This document shows positions 17,257 to 25,247 of a stretch of DNA of 64,000 nucleotides, piece after piece. Numbering within the stretch: position 1 is the first letter of the stretch; the number at the start of each line of letters is the position of its first letter. The notes beneath the pieces are model-generated. The model had not been told where the DNA came from. It ran no database searches and saw nothing but the letters and a program-made list of their open reading frames with translations. A program made the translations under genes and the position numbers. The stretch lies in assembly GCF_014250515.1 (NCBI RefSeq), contig NZ_CP060202.1, positions 307,001-371,000 of the forward strand. The letters are read 5' to 3'. Origin of the DNA: Hymenobacter sediminicola. GTDB lineage: Bacteria; Bacteroidota; Bacteroidia; Cytophagales; Hymenobacteraceae.

Positions 17257-18021
17257 CTACTTCGCCGGTGCAGCCGGCAGAGTGTTGTAGTAGTCCACCA
17301 TCTTCAGCACGTCGTTCAGCTTGGCGTAGTCGAGGTTATTGGTTTTGGCGTAGGCGTCCATCTCGCCGGCACGGGCCTTGAACACGCGCATGATGCCGCG
17401 GCGGTCTAGCGTCAGCTCGGCGGCAAAATCGGGCTTGGCCGACTGGGTGTAGAACAGGCTCGTGACGTGCAACTGCTGCGCTGGGCGCACCACTGTATTC
17501 AGGGCCGGGTTGATTTCGGCAGCGCGCTCCTCGAACGTATGGCGGACCAGCAAGCGCACGTCGCCGGTGCGGTTCAGCTCTTCCATATAGCCGCGACCCG
17601 AGCCGGTGCGCGTAGAACTGTACTTGTACTCGCGGAACAGGTGCGGTGCCTGGCCAGCGGCCGGTACCAGCGTAAAGCTTTTGAGAGTACCCGATGGATA
17701 CACCCGGATGCCGCCCGGTACAGTAGCATCCTGCGCCTCCAGCCATTGTAGCTTCAGGTTGTAGCGCAACCCCGAAACCGAGCCATTTTCTCCGTCGAGC
17801 GGCTGCACAGTGCCTGCGTTCCAACCTTGGTTGTAGTAGCCCAGCGCCGGCGTACCCGCAATGGCCGCCTCCTTGTCGGCGGTGCTCATATTGAGGTTGC
17901 GGGTGGAAGTTGGCCGGCCGCGTGTGATATCGGCCATATCGTAGGAACTCATGCCAGCCTGCGCCATAGCCGAAGTGGCCGCAAAAGTCAGTGCAAACAA
18001 GACCGGGATAATAGGTTTCAT
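17257..18021 (-). CDS. Exported protein of unknown function, tandem paralogue A
   Basis: A 254-residue protein with a signal peptide (MKPIIPVLFALTFAATSAMA). It is the upstream copy of the pair. The shared segments are near-identical in places (SGLRYNLKLQWLEAQDA), while the region after about residue 150 has diverged more. The start at 18021 gives the signal peptide; the frame is open 18 codons further. With no catalytic motif and no domain recognised, a structural or binding role in the envelope is a guess only. Confidence 0.75.
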   Translation of the reverse strand: MKPIIPVLFALTFAATSAMAQAGMSSYDMADITRGRPTSTRNLNMSTADKEAAIAGTPALGYYNQGWNAGTVQPLDGENGSVSGLRYNLKLQWLEAQDATVPGGIRVYPSGTLKSFTLVPAAGQAPHLFREYKYSSTRTGSGRGYMEELNRTGDVRLLVRHTFEERAAEINPALNTVVRPAQQLHVTSLFYTQSAKPDFAAELTLDRRGIMRVFKARAGEMDAYAKTNNLDYAKLNDVLKMVDYYNTLPAAPAK

Positions 18022-18115
18022 ACAGCTAAAATGATTGAAATACAGACGGTAAATATACGGCTTTCCCAGGCTCATAAGTTCCTGGCAATGGCATAAGTCG
18101 GGCCTATAAAACGTT

Positions 18116-18172
18116 CGTCCGGGCGGAAGCGGAATCTAGGTGCTGGCACCCGATTCTACTCCCGCCCGGACG
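18116..18172 (-). terminator. Structured hairpin after the HMG-CoA reductase gene
   Basis: An 11-bp perfect outer stem (18116-18126 with 18162-18172) encloses two nested stems: GAATC/GATTC, and GGTGC/GCACC with a two-base loop. On the minus strand it is followed by CGTTTTAT, so it probably ends the HMG-CoA reductase transcript. Confidence 0.7.
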
Positions 18173-18200
18173 GTTCTGTTTGTCTGCAAGGTTACTTCCG

Positions 18201-19757
18201 CTACCGGTTGCGGCCGTACTGCTCGTGGCTACTCACCCAGTCGGAGCTGCTGATGGCGGCGCCCAGGCTCAACTCACCGGCCAGCACTACACCGGCCACT
18301 ATTTCCGCAAACTTATTCACGGTGCCGCGGCCCACGCAGCCCAGCATCCGCAGGCACTCGTTCTGGGTGGCTAGGCCGGTGCCGCCGCCGTGCGTGGCCA
18401 CTATCAGACTCGGGATGGTAATGCTGATGTACAGGTCGCCTTCGGGCGTGATTTCCGAGTATAGCACGCCCGCCGACGACTCCGATACGTTGGCTACATC
18501 CTGGCCGGTGGCAATGAACAGGGCCGTAATGCCATTGGCCGAGTGTGCCCCGTTGTTGTTGGCGCCGCTCAGAAACGCACCCACATTGCTCACCTGCCCG
18601 TGGTAAGCCAACTGCTCGGGCGTCACGCGCATACGCTGCTGCAGAATGTCGCGCTTGATGACGGCCTCCGCTACTACCCGCTTGCCCCGGGTGCGCATCA
18701 CGTTGATCTGAGACGCCTTTTTATCAGTGGCGAAGTTCGATTCGAGGTAGAAGTGGCGAATGGGTACGCCTTTGTAGTTCTCCAGAATCCAGGAGCAGGC
18801 CGCGAAGGTGGCACGGCCCACCATGTTCTGGCCGGCCGCGTCGCCGGTGCTGTAGTTGAAGCGCAGAAAGGCAAACTTGTTGCTCAGATACGTATCAATG
18901 TACTGCAGCTTGGCCACGCGGGAGGTGCTCTCGGCCTCGGGCCGGATCTGGTCGATATTCTCCTCTACCCAGCGGCCAAAATCTCGCGCCCCCCGTGCAT
19001 CGTCAAACACAAATACCGGGGCCCGCTGCATGGCGTCGCCGATGACGGTGCACTTAGCCCCTCCGCAGAGGTTGAGGAGCTGAATACCGCGGTTGTAGCT
19101 GGCCACCAGCGTGCCTTCGGTGGTGGCCATCGGAATCAGGAAGTCGCCGTCGGCGTGCTCCCCGTTCACGCGTAGCGGCCCAGCCAACCCTACCGGAATC
19201 TGGGCCACGCCCGTGAAATGCTCACAATTGCCCTGCAGGTCGTGGGCATCGAAGGAGTAGTGCTTGAGGTGCTTGAACTCCTGCCCCGAAAACTCCTCGG
19301 CGAAGCGCTGCCGGGCCTGAATAGCCGCGTCGGAGTAGTCGTCTTGGTCTTGGCGCGGAATGCGGTTTTTGTTTTCCTGCTGCTGCGCAATGGCGTCTTC
19401 CACCTCCACGGTCAGGTCGCCGAACGGGTCGGCGGCAAACTGTACCTGCACCGTATGAATACCTTCCTTGAGGTGCTCGGTGGCCAGATGGAACGTGGCC
19501 GCCTGGCCCACCGGCAGCGTGAAGCCGGCGCTGTCGGCGTTGAAGGTAGTGGCGGGCCGTACGTCGCCCTCGCCCAGGTCCAGTGCAATCTGCTCCACGC
19601 CAATCTTCACGCCGTCAATCTGCACATGGTCGATGCGCGTGATGCGCACCGTATCGAGGCGGTTCTTGATGCTAAAGGCTACGCCTTCGGGCGTGTTGTG
19701 CAGGCTGCCGCGGGTGTAGAGCAGCTTGAGGAGCATAGGGCTGGGCGTGAAGACCAT
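18201..19757 (-). CDS. HMG-CoA reductase with extra N-terminal domain
   Basis: A 518-residue enzyme that makes mevalonate for isoprenoids. The catalytic part (about 145-518) has Glu214 in ATTEG, the GDAMQRAP segment, Lys346/Lys347 in ATDKKASQ, Asp420 in GQDVANV and the C-terminal His511 in SHEQYGRNR, which is the class I type of active site. In front lies a domain of about 125 residues (from LLKLLYTRGSLHNT to EVEDAI) that is not the sterol-sensing membrane domain of animals. It looks soluble and beta-rich. Its role is unknown. No other mevalonate-pathway gene is adjacent. Confidence 0.92.
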   Translation of the reverse strand: MVFTPSPMLLKLLYTRGSLHNTPEGVAFSIKNRLDTVRITRIDHVQIDGVKIGVEQIALDLGEGDVRPATTFNADSAGFTLPVGQAATFHLATEHLKEGIHTVQVQFAADPFGDLTVEVEDAIAQQQENKNRIPRQDQDDYSDAAIQARQRFAEEFSGQEFKHLKHYSFDAHDLQGNCEHFTGVAQIPVGLAGPLRVNGEHADGDFLIPMATTEGTLVASYNRGIQLLNLCGGAKCTVIGDAMQRAPVFVFDDARGARDFGRWVEENIDQIRPEAESTSRVAKLQYIDTYLSNKFAFLRFNYSTGDAAGQNMVGRATFAACSWILENYKGVPIRHFYLESNFATDKKASQINVMRTRGKRVVAEAVIKRDILQQRMRVTPEQLAYHGQVSNVGAFLSGANNNGAHSANGITALFIATGQDVANVSESSAGVLYSEITPEGDLYISITIPSLIVATHGGGTGLATQNECLRMLGCVGRGTVNKFAEIVAGVVLAGELSLGAAISSSDWVSSHEQYGRNR

Positions 19758-19849
19758 GGGAATTGCGCTTAGGACGATGAACGGGTAAAGTGCGAATTTT
19801 TCCCGGAATAGCGGAGTTCCACAAGAGGGTATATGAAGCGCTGCCTACT

Positions 19850-20335
19850 TCAGAGAATAGCCAATGGTATTGCCAAGGTAACGTAGGCATCGAGAGGCTG
19901 GCCGTTGTAAGTAGCAGGTTTGAAGTGACCATTTAGTAGTTTAACTACCCGTATTACTTCCTCATCCCAGGCTAGGACAAAGCTCTTTTGTGTCGTTGGG
20001 TTGCGAATCATTCCCTGCGTATCGATGATGAACCGCACCGTGGTGATGCCCTCATTATATGACCTGAGAAAAAGGCGAGGATACTGTAAATGCTGTATGA
20101 AAAACTGCTGCAGCCCTGCACTGCCGCCCTGTTTAAAGCAAGGCAGTTCTTGCCTTATCGGGAAGCAATGATTAGCTACAGTTGCTCCAGCCATTCCCAC
20201 TGTCGCAGGCTTGGACGATAAGCCAACCGTGTCAGCATCCGCAATGAAGGCAGTCTGAAAAGGATGCTGGGCGGCAGCAGTCTGGCCAAAAAAAACCGGC
20301 AGGGCGAATAGCGGCAACAGGAGCAGCACTTTCAT
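19850..20335 (-). CDS. Exported protein with TonB-like C-terminal domain
   Basis: A 161-residue protein with a signal peptide (cleavage near AAAQ, residue 23). The rest, from about residue 65, resembles a TonB C-terminal domain: LQQFFIQHLQYPRLF, then GITTVRFIIDTQGMIRN and the terminal DAYVTLAIPL strand. It has no transmembrane anchor of the energy-transducer type and no Pro-rich spacer. It is the last gene of a run of three TonB-domain genes, two bases after the previous stop. Confidence 0.75.
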   Translation of the reverse strand: MKVLLLLPLFALPVFFGQTAAAQHPFQTAFIADADTVGLSSKPATVGMAGATVANHCFPIRQELPCFKQGGSAGLQQFFIQHLQYPRLFLRSYNEGITTVRFIIDTQGMIRNPTTQKSFVLAWDEEVIRVVKLLNGHFKPATYNGQPLDAYVTLAIPLAIL

Positions 20336-20337
20336 GT

Positions 20338-21063
20338 CTACTTATGACTGAAGGTAATGGGCAGTGTAAAGCTCACCTCCATCGGGCGCTGCCGGGGTGG
20401 ATGCACCCAGCGGGGCATTTTTCGCACTACCCGCAATGCTTCAGCATCCAGAGTTGGGTTGATTCCTTTCAACACTTTGACCTGTGTGATGTGCCCGGTT
20501 TTCGTGATAATAAAGCCAAGGAACACTTTCCCTTCGGCTGTAGTGGAGGCCGGGTAGCGCAGTTCTCTTTTGAGATAAGCTACCAATGAATCCTGCCCGC
20601 CCGGGAAAGAGGGCATGATTTCAGGTGTGATAAATCCGACTACAAGATTCTCCTGCCGCTGAGGAATGGATGGCGCAGCGTCTAAACCTAGTGCTGACGC
20701 TGATGCATCAGAAATAGTCCTAGACTCAGTAATGACCTGTTTCGTGCAGGAAAAAAATTGCCCTACTGCCTCCTGGCTCGTCAGCCCCAGCCCGCACACT
20801 AGCACCAGCGCCACCAGAAACTGGCGCAGTTTCGGACGCAGGCGGGGCGGGCGGGCCAGCTGCTCCGTCCGGAATCGACCACACATCCGGCCATCGGGAG
20901 AGTCGGCGCGGACGGCCTCGAGGTCTGATTGGGTAGCATGGGTGAAGTCCACGACGGTGCGCTGGCAACTGGCGCAGTAGTGGCCCTGCGCCACAGGTGT
21001 CATCTGCTGCCAGTCTTCATGGCAGGGCTGCAGGTGCACATTGAGGATAGGAAGGTCGAGCAT
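20338..21063 (-). CDS. TonB-domain protein with N-terminal cysteine cluster
   Basis: A 241-residue protein in three parts. The N-terminus (1-75) has Cys14-His15, Cys30-x-x-Cys33 and Cys61 in CGRF, followed by a QL motif, a pattern found ahead of various Bacteroidota envelope domains and probably a zinc site in the cytoplasm. One membrane helix follows (about 82-101). The periplasmic TonB C-terminal domain (about 148-238) has MPSFPGGQDSLVAYL, GKVFLGFIITKTGHI and the DAEALRVVRKMP helix. It is the middle gene of the three. Confidence 0.85.
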   Translation of the reverse strand: MLDLPILNVHLQPCHEDWQQMTPVAQGHYCASCQRTVVDFTHATQSDLEAVRADSPDGRMCGRFRTEQLARPPRLRPKLRQFLVALVLVCGLGLTSQEAVGQFFSCTKQVITESRTISDASASALGLDAAPSIPQRQENLVVGFITPEIMPSFPGGQDSLVAYLKRELRYPASTTAEGKVFLGFIITKTGHITQVKVLKGINPTLDAEALRVVRKMPRWVHPPRQRPMEVSFTLPITFSHK

Positions 21064-21074
21064 AGTAGATGCTG

Positions 21075-21602
21075 TTACTTCGTGACGAACGGTACGGCCA
21101 GCGTGTAGTACACCGGCACCGCCCAGCCATTCTGGTGGCCCGGCAGAAACTGCCCGTCCAGCAGATGAATTACGCGTAGCGCTTCGGCATCGAGGGTGGG
21201 GTTGAGGCCCTTCACCACTTCAGCACCGCGCACCGCACCCGTATCCGTCACGATGAAGCGCACGAATACCTGGCCCTGCGTTTTCCATTGCTCCCGCGCA
21301 AACTTGCGGTTGCGCTCCACAAACTGGGCCAGCGCCGCACTGCGGCCGTGGCGGTAGGTAGGCATTTGCTCCACATAGGAATACACCGTAGGTGTGGCCG
21401 GTGCGGCTGGTTCCTGAGCGAAAGCGGGACAGGATAGGAGCCACAGCGAAACAAGCAGCACTAGGGGCTTGCGGGGGGCAGGTGCAACTGGCAGCAGCGG
21501 AGCCAAAACCAGTTGGCGAAACAGTGGGAAGGAAAGCAGCATCGTATTGGGCAGCAGGGTAGCAGATGGAACAGGGGGTAGCCTGTCCGGGGTAAGATAC
21601 AT
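21075..21602 (-). CDS. Exported TonB-like domain protein
   Basis: A 175-residue protein with a hydrophobic signal at about 44-63 (PLVLLVSLWLLSCPAFAQ) and a TonB C-terminal domain (about 80-173) with GQVFVRFIVTDTGAVRGAEVVKGLNPTLDAEALRVI. The helix GLNPTLDAEALRV is almost the same as in the next gene, which suggests duplication. The start is uncertain: ATG at 21602 (used here) or ATG at 21542, which gives a shorter leader to the signal peptide. It is the first gene of the tandem, 11 bases before the second. Confidence 0.78.
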   Translation of the reverse strand: MYLTPDRLPPVPSATLLPNTMLLSFPLFRQLVLAPLLPVAPAPRKPLVLLVSLWLLSCPAFAQEPAAPATPTVYSYVEQMPTYRHGRSAALAQFVERNRKFAREQWKTQGQVFVRFIVTDTGAVRGAEVVKGLNPTLDAEALRVIHLLDGQFLPGHQNGWAVPVYYTLAVPFVTK

Positions 21603-21655
21603 ACTACGCCCTGTGCCCGATAATAGTGCCTAGCGCTCCGGCATCTTTATCAGGC

Positions 21656-22474
21656 TCAATCTTTCCAGAACTCCCGCCCTTTGCTGTTGATGTAGCCTGT
21701 TTGGCCGGTGCTGGTGGTTACGCGGGCCACGTCGGCCACAAACGGCTCGGCGGCGGCGTATTTCACGTCAGTCAGCAGCTTGCCCTCGTGGCTGAGGTAG
21801 CCGAGGCGGCCAGCCTGCTCCACTATCGGATACAGAAACCCGTTGGCGGCCGTGGCCCGAATGGCGTCATACTCCAGCGGCAGCACGAGGCGGCCTTTGG
21901 CGTTGAGCACGCCCCATTTGTTGCCCTGGCGCACCAGCAGCAGGCCACTGTGATGCAGGTCCCGGACTTCGTCGTACTCGGCGGGTACCACGGTGCTGGA
22001 GCCGCTCGTGAACCGGAAGCCGACTTTACCCTGGCGGCGCAGCAGGTCGCCCTGCTCCAAGTAGTCGGTTTCGGGTTCCGGTTCGGCGGGCGTGGTCAGG
22101 CGGTGGCCCGTTGGCCCGATGGCAAAGGTGTCGCCGCGCAGCACCACGGTGGCGCGGCCGGTAGGGCTGAAGTTGCCAGCGTAGCTGTACTGGGCCGGTA
22201 TCAGAGCATTACCATTGCCATCGATGTAGCCGTAGAGCGGGCCCTGCCGCACCCAGGCCAGCTCCTGCACAAAGGGGCCAGCCTCATCATAGGCCAGCGG
22301 CAGCACAAGACGACGGTTTTGGTCGGCGTAGCCCCAGCGGCTGCCATTGCGAAAGGGCACGAGGCGGCTACCCGCCGTTTGGGCCGGGGCAGGCTCGGGA
22401 AGCAGCAGGCTCAGGGCACATGGCACCAGCAGCAGCCAGCCCGGCCGCAGCAAACGAAACCGGAAACCAGACAT
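21656..22474 (-). CDS. WG-repeat protein, exported
   Basis: A 272-residue protein with a signal peptide and about six WG-type repeats. Examples are SRWGYADQNRRLVLPLAYDE, PLYGYIDGNGNALIP, KVGFRFTSG, NKWGVLNAKGRLVLPLEYD, RLGYLSHEGKLL and TGYINSKG. Such repeats form beta-hairpin modules. Many Bacteroidota have large families of them and their ligands are unknown. The start at 22474 is directly before the signal sequence. It may be co-transcribed with the TonB genes, 53 bases downstream. Confidence 0.9.
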   Translation of the reverse strand: MSGFRFRLLRPGWLLLVPCALSLLLPEPAPAQTAGSRLVPFRNGSRWGYADQNRRLVLPLAYDEAGPFVQELAWVRQGPLYGYIDGNGNALIPAQYSYAGNFSPTGRATVVLRGDTFAIGPTGHRLTTPAEPEPETDYLEQGDLLRRQGKVGFRFTSGSSTVVPAEYDEVRDLHHSGLLLVRQGNKWGVLNAKGRLVLPLEYDAIRATAANGFLYPIVEQAGRLGYLSHEGKLLTDVKYAAAEPFVADVARVTTSTGQTGYINSKGREFWKD

Positions 22475-22616
22475 TGCGGCTAAGGTACGAGGGCCGGCCA
22501 AAACCTGTGTGCCGGTTCCTGGGTTTCATCAGTTCTTCACAGCAGCACGTGCAGCTTGCTGCCTTTTCCGCGGCCGGATTGCAACCCGACGCATGGGGCG
22601 GCGCCCTCCTACCTTG

Positions 22617-22624
22617 TATCTTTG
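22617..22624 (+). promoter_or_regulatory. -7 promoter element
   Basis: TATCTTTG, exact match to TAnnTTTG, 35 bases before the ATG at 22660. No -33 TTG at the usual spacing. Confidence 0.5.
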
Positions 22625-22659
22625 CGCCTGCGGGCGTACTTCCGGCCGCTACGGCTACT

Positions 22660-23478
22660 ATGGCTTCTCTACCACTACCCTATCCGCGCTTTACTCTCGG
22701 TTCTGCCCTCACTACCGAACAACTGGACTTCTTCCGGCGCTACGGCTTCCTCCATTTTCGCGCTTTCGCTGGTTTCGAGCAGGTGCAGGTACTACTGCGG
22801 GCCACGGAGGCCGTGCAGCAGCAGTGGCTAGCCGAGGGCGTGCAGAAAGTAAACGGCGTGCCCATCAAATATGGCAAAGATGTGGATGGCTCGCCTCTTG
22901 TGCAGCGTTTCGCCTTTGCCTCGCACTACAGCCCCGTGCTGGCCGAGTTTCTGCAGGATGCCCGCTTTCGGGCCCTGTTTCCGCTACTCGAAGCCCCCGG
23001 CGGCCGGGTGGGTATCAACGAAAAGGATGGCCTCGTCATCAACCACTACGTAAACGTGCCGGGCTCGGAGTTTTCGCAGATGGGCTGGCACACCGACTCG
23101 CTCCGGGACGTGTTTTACGGCAAGCGCATCGGCCCCATGCTCAACGTAGGCTTCCACCTGGACGGTACGCCCGCCACCAACGGCGGCCTACGTCTGATTC
23201 CAGGCACCCACCACCAGCCGCTGCGCGAAATGCTGTTTCGTAAGAAATACTACAAGGACGTCAGCGCCGACGACCACGAAATAGCCGTGGAAACTGAACC
23301 CGGCGACCTAACCGTGCACGATGGCCGCATGTGGCACCGCGTGGCGCAGTCGCCGTTGGTGGGGGAGGCCTCGCGCCGCCGCGTGATGTACGTGCCCATC
23401 TTGGCTGGCAAGTATCAGCCCAAGCACGAAAACAGTCCTACGCCGTTCTACCTGCGGTTCCTGCACTTAGTAAAGTAG
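22660..23478 (+). CDS. Phytanoyl-CoA dioxygenase family protein
   Basis: A 272-residue iron and 2-oxoglutarate-dependent oxygenase. The metal triad is visible as WHTDS (His and Asp of H-x-D), preceded by GLVINHYVN, and MWHRVAQSP (distal His). RLIPGTHHQP lies between them, and the Arg that binds 2-oxoglutarate is probably in the RRRVMYVP strand. Substrate is open: members hydroxylate fatty acyl-CoA, lipids, amino acids or antibiotics. The frame is open 80 codons upstream, but the -7 element and the family-like N-terminus support 22660. Confidence 0.88.
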   Translation: MASLPLPYPRFTLGSALTTEQLDFFRRYGFLHFRAFAGFEQVQVLLRATEAVQQQWLAEGVQKVNGVPIKYGKDVDGSPLVQRFAFASHYSPVLAEFLQDARFRALFPLLEAPGGRVGINEKDGLVINHYVNVPGSEFSQMGWHTDSLRDVFYGKRIGPMLNVGFHLDGTPATNGGLRLIPGTHHQPLREMLFRKKYYKDVSADDHEIAVETEPGDLTVHDGRMWHRVAQSPLVGEASRRRVMYVPILAGKYQPKHENSPTPFYLRFLHLVK

Positions 23479-23504
23479 CAGAGCTAAGGCTTACATGAAG
23501 TTCC

Positions 23505-23589
23505 GTCATCCTGAGCGGAGCGAAGGACCTTATCACGTTGAACAGAGTCGGTCTGCGGTGGTAAGGTCCTTCGCTCTGCTCAGGATAAC
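23505..23589. repeat. REP-like inverted repeat (GTCATCCTGAGC type)
   Basis: Two 32-base arms (23505-23536 and 23558-23589) are inverted copies with three mismatches around a 21-base centre. The arm begins GTCATCCTGAGC and contains GCGAAGGACCTT, a sequence I know as a dispersed intergenic repeat in many Bacteroidota genomes. It sits between two genes of the same direction and could fold into a long hairpin in RNA. Confidence 0.85.
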
Positions 23590-23613
23590 AGACATTATAC
23601 AAACCCAACCAAC

Positions 23614-24399
23614 ATGCCTACTGCCCTCATTACTGGTGCTTCCCGCGGAATCGGGCGGGCTTTTGCCGCCGAGCTGGCTCGCCGGGGCTACAACCTGCTG
23701 CTGGTGGCGCGCTCCAAAGACCAGCTAGAGCAGGCCGCCACTGAACTGCGTGCGCAGTCGGGCGTGGAGGTGGCCGTGCTGGCGCAGGATCTGGCCGCCC
23801 CCAATGCTGTGGAGCAGGTGGCCGAGTGGGCCAACAGCCAGACGCAGGAACTGGCGGTGCTGGTGAATAATGCGGGCTACGGCATGTGGGGCCGGTTTGA
23901 GGAGCTGGGGCTAGCCGAGCAGCAGAGCATGCTGCAGCTGAACATGCATGTGCCGGTAGCCCTCACGCACCGGCTGCTGCCCACGCTCCGGCAGCAGGGC
24001 AAGTCCTTTATCCTGAACGTGTCGAGCACGGCGGCCTACCAGGCGGTGCCCACGCTCACGCTGTATGCGGCCAGCAAAGCATTTCTGCTCAGCTTCTCGC
24101 GCGGGCTGCGCTACGAGCTACGCGGCTCCGGCGTGTCGGTCACCTGCCTCAGCCCCGGTGCCACCACCACTGACTTCGCCGACCGGGCCGGCATGAGCGC
24201 CGGCTTGCAGGAAACCGCCAACAAAGTATCCATGACGCCCGAGCAGGTGGCCCAGGCCGGTATTGCGGCCATGCTGGCCGGTGAGGCCGAGCTGATTCCA
24301 GGTGCTCTAAATAAAGTGTCGGCCCACCTGACCGGCCTCGTGCCCAAGTCCCTGACCGAGAAAATAGCAGCCGGCATCTACGAGAAGCACCTGAAGTAG
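23614..24399 (+). CDS. Short-chain dehydrogenase/reductase (DltE-like)
   Basis: A 261-residue classical SDR. It has the nucleotide-binding motif GASRGIG (8-14), NNAG (85-88), and catalytic Ser138, Tyr151 and Lys155 in YAASK. Arg11 and the RS pair after VARS suggest NADP rather than NAD. The ending, with a C-terminal SLTEKIAAGIYEKHLK helix, is like the group often annotated as DltE or general SDR oxidoreductases; the substrate cannot be given. It ends six bases from the convergent PAP2-like gene, with no room for a terminator. Confidence 0.93.
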   Translation: MPTALITGASRGIGRAFAAELARRGYNLLLVARSKDQLEQAATELRAQSGVEVAVLAQDLAAPNAVEQVAEWANSQTQELAVLVNNAGYGMWGRFEELGLAEQQSMLQLNMHVPVALTHRLLPTLRQQGKSFILNVSSTAAYQAVPTLTLYAASKAFLLSFSRGLRYELRGSGVSVTCLSPGATTTDFADRAGMSAGLQETANKVSMTPEQVAQAGIAAMLAGEAELIPGALNKVSAHLTGLVPKSLTEKIAAGIYEKHLK

Positions 24400-24404
24400 C
24401 AGGG

Positions 24405-25082
24405 TTACAGCGCCGGCGCCGCGTGCTTTCCTGATGTTATTCGGCCAGCCAGCCAGAAGCAGAAAGCGGCAAAGAGCGGGGCGGCCAGCACGTCGTAGGT
24501 GTAGTGCGCGTGTTGCACCAGCACCAGCAACCCCACCGCCACGGCGCCCAGCACCAGCCAGCGGCGCAGCCGAACCGGCCCTACCGCCAGCGCCAGCAGC
24601 GCTACGGTGGCGGTGTGGCCCGAGAAAAACAAGTCTTTGGTGATGGGAGCCGGGGCAGCGTAAATGAGAGAGTCTACCAGCGGGTCGCGCAGCAGCACCA
24701 GGCCCACCGGAGGCTCCAGCGGCAGCAGCCACAGCAGCAGACAGCGGCACAGGTGCAGCAGCCAGTAGGCCCACAACGCCCGCAGCAGTAGCGCCGGCCG
24801 CGGCAGCAGATACACCACACACGCCCCAATGCTCAGGTAGATAACCGCAAATGTGGGCCCCGACACATCGTGCGCGGGCAGCAGCGCCAGCAGCGGGTCG
24901 GGCAATACCACGCCGTGCCGGGCCTGAATGAAGGCGAAAAAGCGCGGTAGCAACGTCACAAGCCCCAGCAGCAACACCAGTACGCCCAGCAGCCGCACCC
25001 GAAAGCTCGTATTGCGCCACGCAGCAGGCCAGCGCAGCGGCGCAGAGGCAACAGGGGTAGCAGTGACGGTGGTGAATGACAT
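24405..25082 (-). CDS. PAP2-related protein, sphingomyelin-synthase-like
   Basis: A 225-residue membrane protein with about six helices. The active-site pattern is that of the PAP2_C/sphingomyelin synthase group: FFSGHTA (His156) and HAHYTYD (His193, Asp197), the H-H-D triad of lipid phosphotransferases. Plain PAP2 phosphatases have a different first motif, K-x6-R-P, which is absent here. The protein may therefore transfer a phospho-head group between lipids rather than only remove phosphate. Bacteroidota make sphingolipids, which fits, but the donor and acceptor are unknown. The start at 25082 is supported by a -7 element just ahead. Confidence 0.82.
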   Translation of the reverse strand: MSFTTVTATPVASAPLRWPAAWRNTSFRVRLLGVLVLLLGLVTLLPRFFAFIQARHGVVLPDPLLALLPAHDVSGPTFAVIYLSIGACVVYLLPRPALLLRALWAYWLLHLCRCLLLWLLPLEPPVGLVLLRDPLVDSLIYAAPAPITKDLFFSGHTATVALLALAVGPVRLRRWLVLGAVAVGLLVLVQHAHYTYDVLAAPLFAAFCFWLAGRITSGKHAAPAL

Positions 25083-25086
25083 GCGG

Positions 25087-25094
25087 CAAAGGTA
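25087..25094 (-). promoter_or_regulatory. -7 element directly before a start codon
   Basis: The minus strand reads TACCTTTG, an exact consensus, ending four bases before the ATG at 25082. Transcription from it would begin at or very near the A of ATG, giving a leaderless or nearly leaderless mRNA. Confidence 0.5.
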
Positions 25095-25247
25095 AGGCCG
25101 CGCCGCCTGGCACCGCACTGCCGTTTCGCACCTAGGTAACGTTTCGCAGCTGAGGCGCCGGATGACTGTGAAAGCCGTTGCGGCACCGTCTGCTGGCGAA
25201 CCGGCGCGGGCGTTGTACCTTTTGGGGCCACTTTCTACGTCTGCTGC

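Noticed and set aside
20338..20589. A possible second tiny gene on the plus strand in the TonB tandem
   Set aside because: Shadow of the middle TonB gene.
22347..23243. Plus-strand frame of 298 codons overlapping the phytanoyl-CoA dioxygenase-like gene
   Set aside because: Arg/Pro-rich in the wrong frame; the dioxygenase frame carries the metal triad.
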